Positions 42,191 to 53,358 of a stretch of 64,000 nucleotides of DNA are shown piece by piece. How positions within the stretch are numbered: the first letter of the stretch is position 1; every line of letters begins with the position of its first letter. Source of the DNA: Phycisphaerae bacterium (GTDB lineage: Bacteria; Planctomycetota; Phycisphaerae; Phycisphaerales; UBA1924). A model generated the notes under the pieces. It did not search any database. It was not told the DNA's origin and saw only the letters and a list, made by a program, of their open reading frames with translations. The DNA lies in contig JAUIHS010000008.1 in assembly GCA_030432255.1 (NCBI GenBank), forward strand, positions 62,001-126,000, given 5' to 3'. The translations under genes and the position numbers were made by a program.

Positions 42191-45100
42191 TCACCCCACA
42201 CATCCCCAGTTGTCGAGCAACTCATTGAGGTCGGCGAAGTCAACGGCGCCGCTGTTGTCAAAGTCACCCTCCGGACCCGCGGTTCCCCACTGGTCGAGCA
42301 GCAGGTTGAGGTCGGAGAATGTCACATTGCCATCACCGTCCGCATCGCCCTCGCAATCCGTCGGCGTTGCGGCGGGCGCTTCGTAAGCACCGATGTCGAT
42401 GACGCGACCCTGGGTATCCGGAAGGCCCTTGTCCTCCGATGACGGTACATCCACGAAGCGCGAATGCCCGACGATATCGAGCGGGAATCCGGATGGCATC
42501 GCGTTGCTGTCGCCCGCATCCACCAGCATCGAACCGGGACCCGGAGCGTAATCACCGCTCGACGGATCCATGAATTCAGGATCGCCGCCCTGCACGCCCG
42601 GTCCTTCCGATCCCGAAGCGCCCATGATGAGGCTGTACGCCAGACTCATGGCCGGCAGGCCGCCAATCTGCGCGGTGAAGCCCGTGCCGGAACCATCCGT
42701 ATTGTCGTGAAGCACACTGTTGTGCACGGCCAGGCCACCGGCAAGGTTGTAGATCCCGCCACCGACCTGCGCCGAGCCGCCGACCATCGTCGTGTTGATC
42801 AGGCGCAGCGCTCCGGACGATCCATCGGCAGCCGCAGCGGCGTGTCCGCCGAGTACGCCCGCGGTGTTGTTTTCGAGGATGGTGCTGATGAGGGAGACAT
42901 CGCCCGCCGCGTAGATCCCACCTCCGAAGCCCGGTGCATCATGATCCTGTATGCGCGACATCGCGATCGTGACATCGCCGGAGACGACGTACAGCCCACC
43001 ACCGGAATCCAGCACGCTGTTCGAGGAGATCGTTGATCTGGACATCCGCAGAGACGCATCTTCGACATACAGGCCACCGCCGATCAGGGCATCGTTCGAC
43101 GTGATGTCGCAGCCTTCGATGGACACATCAGCACCGGAGACAACAGCGACGCCGCCGCCGCGTTGCGCATCCCCGCCGATGACCTCGCAGTTCAGCAGGA
43201 GCAGGCGTGAGCCGGTGACCTGCACGGTGCCGCCCTCGGTCACGCTGCCGCCCACGAGCGTGCATCCCTCGACGACGCCGCAGCCCCAGGCGCCACCCGC
43301 GACGGTCAGTGCGCGGCTGCCGGTGCCGGATGTATCGATGGTCGTGATGCCGGCCCCTTCGCCCCGGATGTGTACGGGCTTTCCATTGAAGCTGACGGGT
43401 TCCATCCACACACCGGGGCCGAGCGCGATCTCGTCTCCTCCCAGCACCATGGTGTGATCGATGGCTTCCTGGACGGTTGATGCGAATCCCGGAACGTTGA
43501 AGGTCATGGGCGCCCGCACTTCGTATGCGCCGATGTCGACCGAGGCTCCGAGCAGGCGGCTGTCGCCGCCCATGTCGACGGGAAGTGGCTCGCCGATGTC
43601 CATGTCGTCGTCGAGATCGGCGATGTCGAGGGGCATGAGGCCGGTGCTGCCGGCATCCCGACATGGCGAGCAGGTCGAGATGCGGTAGTCGCCGCTCGAT
43701 GGGTTCATCAACTGCGGATCAGATGAGACGTTGCCGTCCCCGGGCCAGCCACCTTCGACGCAACTGTACGTGACCGTTCCGGCGTCCAGCACCGGAACAA
43801 TGTCGGAGCCGTTGTGATTGCTCCAGAAGATCGTGTTCGCGATTCCGGTCGCAGCCCCGCCATCAATCACCGTTGCACCCGGTGCGGTGATCGTATTGCC
43901 GATGATCGAGCAGTTGACCAGCGAGGCTGGCGCGCCCGCGAAGCGCACGAGGGCATTGGGCGAGGTGTTCCGTGTGAGCAGGCAGTCCACGACCGTGACA
44001 TCAGTGCCCGTCACTTCCATGACACGCGCATCATGTTCCTGGAAGCCGCACATCGCGACCACGAGAGCGTCAGCATCACGGACCACGATCGCACCGGTGT
44101 CGTTGTCCTCGAAGGCGACGTTCGCAATGACGATGTGCGACGAGGAGCCGGAGCCCCGGATCGCGCCGGGGAGAGCCGTTGATACGCCGCGGCGAACAGT
44201 ACCGCCTCGCACGAGCAGGCCACCGCCCCGCGCGCAGATGGCGCCGCCTTCCTCGGCCACCGTGTCCTGGAAGAGGCAGCTTTCCACCTGGACGACGCCC
44301 GTGCCGGGTCCGACATCCATGCCGCCGCCGATGGATGCCTTCTCACCGACGAAGCTGCATCCGAGGAAGAGCAGGTCGTGGGAGTCGTCGGTGACATCCG
44401 CGCCCGCGCCTTCCGGTGCGGAGTTACTGGAGAAGTCGCATGCGATGAACGTCGTGCCGGCCCCACTCAGTACACGCACGCCACCGCCTGCCTGGCTCGC
44501 GATGTTGTCCTCGAAGTCGCAGGACGTCAGCGTCGCTTCCGACTCGGTGATGTAGACGCCGGCGCCGACCATGGCGCTGCCGTTCCGGAAGGTGCACCGC
44601 TCCAGCACCGGCGTCCCGCCGACCAGCCAGGCGCCGCCGCCGTTGGATGCGGCGTTGCCGTCAAACGTGCAGTCGGTGAAGCGCGTGGAGCTGTCGACCA
44701 CGCTGACGCCGCCGCCGAGAGCAGCGGTGTTTCCCGTGAATGTGCAGTCGATGAAGTGTCCGGCGCTGCCCGTCGCATTCGCCGCACCGCCGACCGATGC
44801 CGATGAGTTCGCAGTGAAGTCACACGACTCGACATCCGGGTCCGCGCCCGACAGCAATTGCAGCGCCGGGGGTCCCCCCTTGTGGCCGGTGAAGGTAATG
44901 CTCACGAATCGGGGCGAGCCGCCGACACACAGCGCCTGGCCCGCATCGATGATGCAGGATCGAATCGTTGGTGAGGAACCCGTGCATTGGATGGAGTTGC
45001 CCATACTGCGCAGCGTTAATCCCTGGATGACCGTGTTACGTCCTTCGCCGTTGGCGATCAGAACCGCTGGTTCCGAGGACATGGTGTCGATCACGGTCTC

Positions 45101-45343
45101 CTGCACTGTGCCCGTCGAACGGATGCGGATCGCCTTGCCACTGGTATCAACCGATTCGACGTAGACTCCCGGCGCCACCAGCAGGATGTCGCCGGCAATC
45201 GCGGCATCCACACCATCCTGGATCGTGAAGATGCCCTCTCCGGGATCAGGTACATCAATGTCCGCGCCGCGAAGATCCGCGCCCAGCAACAGCGCCAGAA
45301 GGCCTGCCTGGGACAGGATTCTCACGGACACACCTGTTGACAT
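42191..45343 (-). CDS. Large secreted beta-helix protein with dockerin tail
   Basis: 1050 residues. The signal peptide ('VRILSQAGLLALLLGADLRGA') precedes 'GIFTIQDGVDAAIAGDILLVAPGVYVESVD', a beta-helix opening. Repeated turns such as 'FIDCTFTGNTAALGGGVSVVDSSTRFTDCTF' occupy about 40-600. A second beta-helix starts near 610 ('NVPGFASTVQEAIDHTMVLGGDEIALGPGVW'). The C-terminus is a dockerin pair: 'CEGDADGDGNVTFSDLNLLLDQWG' and '...NELLDNWGC'. GAGG upstream of ATG 45343 supports the start. No catalytic site is evident. It is convergent with the SnoaL-like gene. Confidence 0.9.
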   Translation of the reverse strand: MSTGVSVRILSQAGLLALLLGADLRGADIDVPDPGEGIFTIQDGVDAAIAGDILLVAPGVYVESVDTSGKAIRIRSTGTVQETVIDTMSSEPAVLIANGEGRNTVIQGLTLRSMGNSIQCTGSSPTIRSCIIDAGQALCVGGSPRFVSITFTGHKGGPPALQLLSGADPDVESCDFTANSSASVGGAANATGSAGHFIDCTFTGNTAALGGGVSVVDSSTRFTDCTFDGNAASNGGGAWLVGGTPVLERCTFRNGSAMVGAGVYITESEATLTSCDFEDNIASQAGGGVRVLSGAGTTFIACDFSSNSAPEGAGADVTDDSHDLLFLGCSFVGEKASIGGGMDVGPGTGVVQVESCLFQDTVAEEGGAICARGGGLLVRGGTVRRGVSTALPGAIRGSGSSSHIVIANVAFEDNDTGAIVVRDADALVVAMCGFQEHDARVMEVTGTDVTVVDCLLTRNTSPNALVRFAGAPASLVNCSIIGNTITAPGATVIDGGAATGIANTIFWSNHNGSDIVPVLDAGTVTYSCVEGGWPGDGNVSSDPQLMNPSSGDYRISTCSPCRDAGSTGLMPLDIADLDDDMDIGEPLPVDMGGDSRLLGASVDIGAYEVRAPMTFNVPGFASTVQEAIDHTMVLGGDEIALGPGVWMEPVSFNGKPVHIRGEGAGITTIDTSGTGSRALTVAGGAWGCGVVEGCTLVGGSVTEGGTVQVTGSRLLLLNCEVIGGDAQRGGGVAVVSGADVSIEGCDITSNDALIGGGLYVEDASLRMSRSTISSNSVLDSGGGLYVVSGDVTIAMSRIQDHDAPGFGGGIYAAGDVSLISTILENNTAGVLGGHAAAAADGSSGALRLINTTMVGGSAQVGGGIYNLAGGLAVHNSVLHDNTDGSGTGFTAQIGGLPAMSLAYSLIMGASGSEGPGVQGGDPEFMDPSSGDYAPGPGSMLVDAGDSNAMPSGFPLDIVGHSRFVDVPSSEDKGLPDTQGRVIDIGAYEAPAATPTDCEGDADGDGNVTFSDLNLLLDQWGTAGPEGDFDNSGAVDFADLNELLDNWGCVG

Positions 45344-45517
45344 TCGCAACCTCACTGCACGACACCCATCCGTCGTGGTCGGGTCTTGACAGCCTCCACC
45401 CTCATCCAGACGACGCGACATCCTATCCTAAGACAGGAGACGCAAAAGGCGAAGTCTGACGCCCAATTTGGGCGGCAGAGATTTGCAATGTTGCCTGAGC
45501 GGGGCGACGCGGACCGG

Positions 45518-46768
45518 TCAGGCGCCGGGCCCCCGGGGGGTGGCCGCGCCGGGCCCGATAAGCGTGTCCACGAAGGACCGGGCCTCGCGATCCGCGTCCA
45601 TCACATCGCTCTGATCCCGGATTTCGCTATGGGAGACCTCGTCAAGCGCGGCCCGGCTCAACTCGGGGATCCTCCCGAACGGAATCGAACCGGCGAGAAA
45701 GGCCTCGACCGCTCGTTCGTTGGCGGCATTAAAGACGGCACCGGAGGTCCCGCCTCGCCTGATGACATCGAACCCACTCGCGAGTGCAGGGAATCGATCC
45801 CCATCAACGGCTTCGAAGTCGAGGTTGGCGAGTGTTGCAACATCCACCGAGGGGGCCAGCCCGCCGATACGCTCGGGCCACGTCAGCGCCACCTGGATGG
45901 GCGTGCGCATATCAGGTGCACCGAGTTGCGCGATCATCGAGCCATCCACGAATTCGACGAAGGCATGGACGATCGACTGGGGATGGATCAGCACACCGAG
46001 GTGGTCTGCATCGATGCCGAACAGCCAGTGCGCCTCGACCAGTTCAAGCGCCTTGTTCGTCAGTGAAGCCGAGTCCACCGTCACCTTCGCACCCATGTCC
46101 CATGTCGGATGAGCAAGCGCCTCCTCCGGAGTCGCATCGAACATGCGCTGCAGGTCCCAGGTTCGAAGCGCACCGCCGGAAGCCGTCAGCGTGATGCGGC
46201 GGATGTGCTCTCCCGAGGGCGTCGGCGGCGCCTGGAGATCACGGGCCGCCGAGGCGAGACACTGCCACACGCCCGAATGCTCACTGTCCACCGGGAGAAG
46301 ATGCGCGCCGGATGACATCGCGGCTTCCACGATGAGCGCCCCGGCGGCGACGAGGGTCTCCTTGTTGGCGAGCGCCACCGTCATGCCGCGACGCACCGCA
46401 GTCAGCAGCGCAGGGACACCCGCAAACCCGACCATGGCACCGAGCACGATGTCGGCATCCGTTTCAGAGACGAGTTGTTCCGCGGCGTCCGGCCCGCGAA
46501 GTACGGGTCTCGTCGATGTCCACTCCACGTCAACAGCGGCGAGCGCAAGTGCGTTGACGCCCCATCGCTCCGCCTGTTCGGCGAGGCGATCTGCGTTGCG
46601 GCCTGCTGCCAGACCGACGATGCGATAGCGGTGGGGGTGTCGGCCCGCCTCGTGCAGTCGATTCAGGTGTGCAATCACCTCTTCGGTCTGGACGCCGATG
46701 GAGCCCGTCGACCCGAGCATCAGTACGCGTACGTCCCGGCCGTCGCTCACGACTTCAGTCCCGATCAC
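45518..46768 (-). CDS. dxr: 1-deoxy-D-xylulose-5-phosphate reductoisomerase
   Basis: 416 residues, family length. It makes MEP in the non-mevalonate isoprenoid pathway, using NADPH. 'VLMLGSTGSIGVQTEEVI' is the nucleotide-binding loop; 'ALANKETLVAAGAL' and 'LPVDSEHSGVWQCL' hold metal and substrate residues. 'TASGGALRTWDLQRM' and 'HPTWDMGAKVTVDSASLTNKALELVEAHWLFG' follow. The C-terminal 'IGPGAATPRGPGA' comes from a local GCGCCGGGCCC duplication. The start overlaps the end of rne by 14 bases, so the two genes are coupled. Confidence 0.97.
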   Translation of the reverse strand: MIGTEVVSDGRDVRVLMLGSTGSIGVQTEEVIAHLNRLHEAGRHPHRYRIVGLAAGRNADRLAEQAERWGVNALALAAVDVEWTSTRPVLRGPDAAEQLVSETDADIVLGAMVGFAGVPALLTAVRRGMTVALANKETLVAAGALIVEAAMSSGAHLLPVDSEHSGVWQCLASAARDLQAPPTPSGEHIRRITLTASGGALRTWDLQRMFDATPEEALAHPTWDMGAKVTVDSASLTNKALELVEAHWLFGIDADHLGVLIHPQSIVHAFVEFVDGSMIAQLGAPDMRTPIQVALTWPERIGGLAPSVDVATLANLDFEAVDGDRFPALASGFDVIRRGGTSGAVFNAANERAVEAFLAGSIPFGRIPELSRAALDEVSHSEIRDQSDVMDADREARSFVDTLIGPGAATPRGPGA

Positions 46769-49487
46769 GACGCTGCTTGGAGAGTTCGGTCGGGTTCACG
46801 CGGCGTCGGCTGGAGTACAGGGTTCGAGGCTTTTTGGTCGTGGCCTTCTTCGTCGTCACCTTCGCGGCCTCTTCCTTGATCGTGGCTTCAAGGTCCGACT
46901 TGGTCATGCGCTCGGACTTCGGTGTCGGCTCAGCGGACTTCGTGCCGTCGCTGCTGCCCGTCTTCTTCTTCGAGCGGCGTTTACGGGTCGACTTCTTCTT
47001 CGCCGCGGGCTTCTGTTCGGCATTGGCATCAGCGGGAGACTCGTCATCCTGCGCTTTGGCGGGTTCCGACCTGGTGGTCGTCTTCTTGCGCCGCCGCGTG
47101 ACCTTCCGGGCGGACTGGTCGGCATCGTCGGCCTGGTCCTCTTCAGCCTTCGCCTCGGCATCGGGCTTTGTGGCGGTTTTCTTCTTCGTCTTCCTGCGGC
47201 TGGACGGGCGCTTCGTCTCCGTGTCTTCGGGAGAGTTCTCGTCGCTCGCATCGGCATCCGATGCGGGGGCGTTGTCCTGCCCGTCCGACTCGTTGTCCGA
47301 CTTGCGCCGGCGGGAACGACGGCGCTTCTTCTTGCCGCCCCCTTCCGTGGCGCCTTCTTCACTGGCAGCTTCGTGCAGTGCAGCCAGAGCCTTGGCCCGC
47401 TTTTCCTCCGCGGCGGCGACTTCTTCGGGCGTCAGATCCCAGGAATCACCACGCTTCTCGGCGGGATCCGGGACATCGGCACCTTCGTCGTCGTCGGCGT
47501 CGTCGTGATCGCTGTCGGGTTCGCTCCTCGCCTGTCCATTGGACTCGGCCGGGGCCTGGTCGTCCTTTGAGCCACCCCGACCACGACGGCGGCGTCGGCG
47601 GCGCTTGCGACGACCACCCTCGCCCTCACCGGCGTCATCGGTGTCGCTTTGCTCTTCGGCATCGTCGCGAGATGCCTCGGCCTTCTGTTCCTCGCTCTCA
47701 CCGTCGCCCGAACCCGACTTGCGCCGGCGCCGACGGCGGCGCCGCTTCTTCTTCGGTGCCTCTTCCTCGTCGTCGTCGGCATTGAGGAATGAGTCGTCGG
47801 GCCGGTCGGTCTCGACGTGGGCCATGGCGGCGTGCTCGGGTTCCGGCAGCGCCTCTTCGATGGCTTCCTCGTTGATGTCGACCGCCCAGTCATCCGAGGC
47901 GGCATCGGTGCTCTCCCACACCTTGAGCTTCTTCGGCGGCTTGAGGCGGGGAAGTTTCTCGAGGTCAATGTCAGCCCCGGAACTGTCATAGGCGTACATG
48001 GTGACGCGGTCGGCGGGGATACTCTCGATGATCCGCACATCGATGTGCTTGCCCGACGAGAGCTCGATACGCGACAGGACGGCGCGGCGAGTCGAGAGAA
48101 TCTCTCCGGCGACGCGTGACGAAACAACGAGTTCCACCTTGGCGACACGGTCCTGTTCCATGAGCGCGGCGAGGTCGCGGAGCATCTCCGTGACGACGCT
48201 CTCGGGGCGCTGGAGAAGGCCCCGCCCGGTGCAGGTGGGGCAGCGCGCGAAATGCACATCGCGCATCGAGCCGCGCACGCGCTGGCGCGTCATCTCGACG
48301 ATGCCGAAACGGCTGATGGGCAGGGTTCGGGTTGCGGCCCGGTCCTTCTTGAGTCGGTCGCGGAACTGTGACTCGATCTTGCGTCGATTGCCCCGGCCGT
48401 GCATATCGATGAGGTCGCAGACGACGAGGCCGCCGATGTCGCGCAGGCGGAGTTGTCGGCAGATCTCATCGACGGCTTCGCAGTTGGTCTTGTAAGCGGT
48501 GGTCTCGGCATCGCCGGCGTCACGCATCTTGCCGGAGTTGACGTCGATGGCGATCATCGCCTCGGTCTCATCGATGACGAGCGAGCCGCCGGAGGGGAGC
48601 GGCACTTCGCGCGAGTAGATGCGCTGGATCTGCTCCTCGATGCCGTAGGCGTGGAACATCGGCACCGGGCTGTCGTAGTGCTTGAGCTTCGTGCTGCTCC
48701 TGGGCGACACGATCTTCATGAACTTGGAGGCTCGCTCCACCGACGGTTCGTGATCAATCACGATCTCATCGACATCGCTGGTCCAGATGTCACGCAGGCA
48801 GCGCATCAGGAGGTCGGACTCCGCGTACAGCAGGCGCGTGCGCCCCGAGCCCTTCTTGCGCCGCTCGATGTCCTTGTGAAGGCGCGCCAGGTAGGCGAGG
48901 TCGCGCTTGATCTCGGTCTTGCCCTTACCGGCTCCCGCGGTACGCATGATGAACCCGAAGCCCTCGGGCAGGTCCAGGGAATCGAGCACCTTGCGCATGT
49001 CGCGCCGCTCGTCGTCGTCCTCGACCTTGCGCGAGACGCCCACCTTGTCCATCTGGGGCAGCATCACGAGGTAGCGACCGGGGATCGACAGGTAAGTCGT
49101 CAGCGTCGGTCCCTTGGTGTTGATCGACTCCTTCAGAACCTGCACGATGACCTTCTGGCCGCGACGCAGGCACCGCTGGATCGGAGGGCGCTCCTTGCGG
49201 GGCGTCTTCTTGCCGATCTGTTCCGTGGTCTCTTCATCCTCACCCGGGAAGTACATCGGGTGCAGGTCGGAGACGTGCAGGAAGCCGTTGGTGGACTGAC
49301 CGAAGTCGATGAACGCGGCCTGGATGCCGGGCTCCACGTTCGTCACGGTTCCGAGATAGATGTTGCCAACGAAGTTGACCGAGTTGGCACGTTCGGTGTG
49401 GAACTCTTCGAGAGCCCCGTCAACAACCAGCGCGACCCGACACTCCTGGCCGGGCACGTAGTTGATCAGCATTTGCTTGGTGGACAT
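46755..49487 (-). CDS. rne: Ribonuclease E/G with long charged tail
   Basis: 910 residues. The catalytic half (1-495) has an S1 domain ('VGNIYLGTVTNVEPGIQAAFIDFGQSTNGFLHVSDLHP'), a DNase I-like core with the Mg-binding 'AMIAIDVNSGKM' and 'IGGLVVCDLIDM', and the zinc-link 'RCPTCTGRGLL'. From about residue 545 the protein is low-complexity: acidic runs alternate with blocks of up to nine arginines or lysines ('KKKRRRRRRRRK', 'RRKRRRRRRRRGRGG'). Such tails bind RNA and act as degradosome scaffolds. The start at 49487 fits the family ('MLINYVPGQECRVALV'). A 353-bp leader precedes it. Confidence 0.95.
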   Translation of the reverse strand: MSTKQMLINYVPGQECRVALVVDGALEEFHTERANSVNFVGNIYLGTVTNVEPGIQAAFIDFGQSTNGFLHVSDLHPMYFPGEDEETTEQIGKKTPRKERPPIQRCLRRGQKVIVQVLKESINTKGPTLTTYLSIPGRYLVMLPQMDKVGVSRKVEDDDERRDMRKVLDSLDLPEGFGFIMRTAGAGKGKTEIKRDLAYLARLHKDIERRKKGSGRTRLLYAESDLLMRCLRDIWTSDVDEIVIDHEPSVERASKFMKIVSPRSSTKLKHYDSPVPMFHAYGIEEQIQRIYSREVPLPSGGSLVIDETEAMIAIDVNSGKMRDAGDAETTAYKTNCEAVDEICRQLRLRDIGGLVVCDLIDMHGRGNRRKIESQFRDRLKKDRAATRTLPISRFGIVEMTRQRVRGSMRDVHFARCPTCTGRGLLQRPESVVTEMLRDLAALMEQDRVAKVELVVSSRVAGEILSTRRAVLSRIELSSGKHIDVRIIESIPADRVTMYAYDSSGADIDLEKLPRLKPPKKLKVWESTDAASDDWAVDINEEAIEEALPEPEHAAMAHVETDRPDDSFLNADDDEEEAPKKKRRRRRRRRKSGSGDGESEEQKAEASRDDAEEQSDTDDAGEGEGGRRKRRRRRRRGRGGSKDDQAPAESNGQARSEPDSDHDDADDDEGADVPDPAEKRGDSWDLTPEEVAAAEEKRAKALAALHEAASEEGATEGGGKKKRRRSRRRKSDNESDGQDNAPASDADASDENSPEDTETKRPSSRRKTKKKTATKPDAEAKAEEDQADDADQSARKVTRRRKKTTTRSEPAKAQDDESPADANAEQKPAAKKKSTRKRRSKKKTGSSDGTKSAEPTPKSERMTKSDLEATIKEEAAKVTTKKATTKKPRTLYSSRRRVNPTELSKQRRDRD

Positions 49488-49840
49488 GGATGGATCCGTT
49501 GCGTCGGCCCCGTTCCACGCGCCAATGTCCTTGCCATGGCAGACCACAGCACGCACGCGGCGACTCGGCGCCGGTGGGTGTCAGGGGAATCTGCATGGCG
49601 ATCAGAACATCGCCGGTGGGCATCGGAAGCCCCGCCTGGGTGTCGGCCGTCTCGCTTGCCGCAATGGTCCCCCGGCGGTCATCGGTGGTGCCTCGGCACC
49701 CGATTCCGCCCGCCCGGATCCGCTTTCGTCCGCCGGGAGCGTCCATCGACGATGCGTCGAGTGGGCTCTGAACCGGTGCGAAAGGGGTCCGGAGGTTCCA
49801 GCGGCCGCGTCTCGGCCTGGTGGTCCGAACCCGAGGGCAA
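49488..49840. other. 353-bp rne leader / ptsP spacer
   Basis: It lies between the ptsP stop and the rne start, both on the minus strand. There is no convincing gene. One perfect 6-bp hairpin GGCGAT/ATCGCC lies at 49597-49614. RNase E genes often have long structured leaders used for autoregulation, so an untranslated leader is a reasonable inference. Confidence 0.45.
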
Positions 49841-51592
49841 TCAGTCGGCGGAACGCCCGCCGATGCCATCGGGAAAGTGTTTCTTGAACTGATCACGCAG
49901 ATAAGACGTGACCTGTCTCTCAGAATCGAACGAACCGACCGTTCGGGCCAGCCGCTCACATGTCTCAATATCGGTACTTCTGACGACCCGCTTGAGGTAA
50001 GGGATACTCGCGGGTGTTACGGATAGCCTACGCAGCCCGAGACCAATGAGCAACATGGTCGCATCAGTATCGCTGGCGACCTCGCCGCAGCACGACACCT
50101 CCACCCCATGGCGTCGACTGGCCCGAACAACTTCCTTAATCAGCTTGATGACCGCAGGGTGGGCGGAGGAGTACAGGCTCGCCACTCGCTCATTCGTCCG
50201 GTCCACGGCGAGCGTGTACTGGATCAGGTCATTCGTTCCGATCGAGAAGAAGTCGACCTCCTTCGCGAATGTCGCCGCCATGACCGCCGCGGAGGGCACT
50301 TCGACCATCATTCCGATGGGGATATCCCGGCTGAACGGGATGCCCTCTTCCTCGAGATCCTCCATCACGTCGTGGAAGATCATCCGCGCCTGGCGGAGTT
50401 CCAGCGTATTCGTGACCAGCGGGAACATGACCTTCAGCGGTCCATGCGCCGAGGCCCGCAGAATGGCGCGCAACTGCCGCTTGAACATGCCGAGGTTCTG
50501 CAGGCAGTAGCGAATGCTGCGGCACCCCAGGAAGGGGTTCCGCTCCGGGTTCATCGCCCGTTCCTGGGTGTACTTGTCGGCACCGAGGTCGAAGGTGCGA
50601 ATGGTCAGGGCCTTGCCTTCGACGAGTTCGATGCACTCCCGGTAGTAGTCGTACTGTTCTTCTTCCGTCGGTTCGTGGTCGGAAGTCAACCAGAGGAACT
50701 CGGTGCGGAAAAGGCCGACGCCGTCCCCGCCGTGGCGCTGGATCATCTCGATCTCGGAGGGGAACTCGATGTTGCCCATGATCTCGATGCGGACGCCATC
50801 CGTCGTGACCGGATCCAGGTCCGCCAGTTCCGTCAACGTCAGGGCGTACGCCTCGGCAGCCTTCGCGTGGCGACGGTATTCCTCCAGCGTATCCTCATCG
50901 GGATCGATGATGATCACGCCGCGTTCGCCATCGACGATCAGCTGGTCGCCGTCGTCCGCGACTTCGCAGATGCGCTCGAGGCCGACCACCGCCGGGATGC
51001 CCAGCGCCCGTGCGAAGATGGCGGTGTGACTCGTCTTGCCGCCCATGTCCGTGCCGAAGCCGAGTACGGACTTCGTGCGGAATGCGGCGGTCTGGGAGGG
51101 CGTCAGGTCCCCGGCGAGCACGATGACATCGCCCTGCATCTCGTCGAGTTGGCTGTCGTGCTCACCGATGAGGTGACGCAGCACGCGATGGTGGAGATCC
51201 CACACATCGTCGACCTTGGTGCGGAACGCCGTATCGGACATGCCTCCGAACATGTCCGCGATGATGCGGAACTGCTCCTGCACCGCGTACTCGGCGGTGA
51301 CACGATCCTGCTCGATGCGCTCGCGGATGGGGTTGGTCAGGCTGGCATCAGCCAGCATGCCCTGGTGGAACGCGAAGATCTTGGCGGCCTCGGTTCCGAG
51401 TTCCTCCTCCGCCTGCTCGCGCATGCGTGTCAGGTCGGCGCGGGAGGCCGTGAGGGCGGATTCCAGGCGCGTGAGTTCGCCAGCCGGGTTGGCCACCGTC
51501 CGGCGCGGAATGTGCTGACGCACATCGTCCAGAACGAACGCTCGCCCAATGGCGATCCCCTGTGAGACCGGGATGCCGCGAAAGACCTGCAT
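49841..51592 (-). CDS. ptsP: Phosphoenolpyruvate--protein phosphotransferase (PTS enzyme I)
   Basis: 583 residues, close to E. coli EI (575). It takes phosphate from PEP and passes it to HPr. The phosphorylated histidine is H189 in 'GGKTSHTAIFARALGIPAVVG', the same number as in E. coli. The PEP-binding barrel shows 'GIGLFRTEFLW'-like 'GVGLFRTEFLWL', 'TIRTFDLGADK', 'NPFLGCRSIRYCL' and 'SIGTNDLIQYTLAVDR', with the catalytic Cys in 'VSCCGEVASD'. ATG 51592 has GGAG at good spacing; ATG 51652 is an alternative. No HPr or EII gene is in the window, so a regulatory PTS is possible. The symbol could equally be ptsI. Confidence 0.96.
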   Translation of the reverse strand: MQVFRGIPVSQGIAIGRAFVLDDVRQHIPRRTVANPAGELTRLESALTASRADLTRMREQAEEELGTEAAKIFAFHQGMLADASLTNPIRERIEQDRVTAEYAVQEQFRIIADMFGGMSDTAFRTKVDDVWDLHHRVLRHLIGEHDSQLDEMQGDVIVLAGDLTPSQTAAFRTKSVLGFGTDMGGKTSHTAIFARALGIPAVVGLERICEVADDGDQLIVDGERGVIIIDPDEDTLEEYRRHAKAAEAYALTLTELADLDPVTTDGVRIEIMGNIEFPSEIEMIQRHGGDGVGLFRTEFLWLTSDHEPTEEEQYDYYRECIELVEGKALTIRTFDLGADKYTQERAMNPERNPFLGCRSIRYCLQNLGMFKRQLRAILRASAHGPLKVMFPLVTNTLELRQARMIFHDVMEDLEEEGIPFSRDIPIGMMVEVPSAAVMAATFAKEVDFFSIGTNDLIQYTLAVDRTNERVASLYSSAHPAVIKLIKEVVRASRRHGVEVSCCGEVASDTDATMLLIGLGLRRLSVTPASIPYLKRVVRSTDIETCERLARTVGSFDSERQVTSYLRDQFKKHFPDGIGGRSAD

Positions 51593-52033
51593 GAACTGCT
51601 CCGACGCCTGGAGTGGCGTCACGATGATTCCTTTTCGGACCCGATCACACATCGGGAACCACTGGCTCGCCGAACCAATCCGAGGTTCGCCGGGCTCGCC
51701 GTTCCGCCGATCTCAGGCGGCACCAACACAGCGCGTCTCTCCACCCGCAAGTCCCCGGCATTCGAGCCATGGCCCGGATTCGGGCCAGAAGGAGAGTGTA
51801 GCATAATGGGGCGAGGATCTGCGTTCGGTGGGTTATCTCCGTGCCCGGGGGCCACGATGCGGGGGCCCGGCCTCGTCATCCCCGCGCTTCGGACTTGACT
51901 TCCGTCTGCTCCGGTGCTCCAATGCATCAACGATTCGTCCGGGGTCAACCGCAGAAATGCAGTGGTCGTCATCCAGGGGAGCATGGGATGTTTTCGGTGC
52001 GCCCACTGTCGCCTGCCACAGGTACTCGAACTC
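51593..52033. other. 441-bp divergent region ptsP / rho
   Basis: It holds the promoters and leaders of both genes. The rho frame remains open upstream to 51914, so part may be coding. A candidate rho promoter is annotated separately. No other gene or known RNA was recognised. Confidence 0.5.
51895..51923 (+). promoter_or_regulatory. Candidate rho promoter
   Basis: TTGACT (51895-51900), a 17-nt spacer and TCCAAT (51918-51923) match the sigma70 consensus at five and four of six positions. This would give a leader of about 100 bases before ATG 52034. Confidence 0.4.
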
Positions 52034-53179
<1,146 letters not shown>

Positions 53180-53186
53180 CGTAGGC

Positions 53187-53228
53187 GGCATTCGGTACTC
53201 GGTATTCGGCACTCGGCACTCGGGACTG
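53187..53228 (+). repeat. Heptanucleotide repeat (GGCACTC) after rho
   Basis: Six units are in tandem: GGCATTC, GGTACTC, GGTATTC, GGCACTC, GGCACTC, GGGACTG. All are 7 nt. It begins seven bases after the rho stop and reads in the sense of the gene. The clearest block in the window. Confidence 0.88.
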
Positions 53229-53358
53229 AGTGCCAGTTCCGTTCCCTCGTCCAATATCAATGACGCCTCCCCCAGTCGGGGGTCGCTTTCTGCTGCGCAG
53301 CGACCATCCCACGCACAGAGGGTCAAGGTCCGGCATCAGGGCGCCGATTTTTTCGGTG

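Noticed and set aside
50108-51565. 485-residue plus-strand frame opposite ptsP
   Set aside because: Antisense shadow; ptsP has all catalytic motifs.
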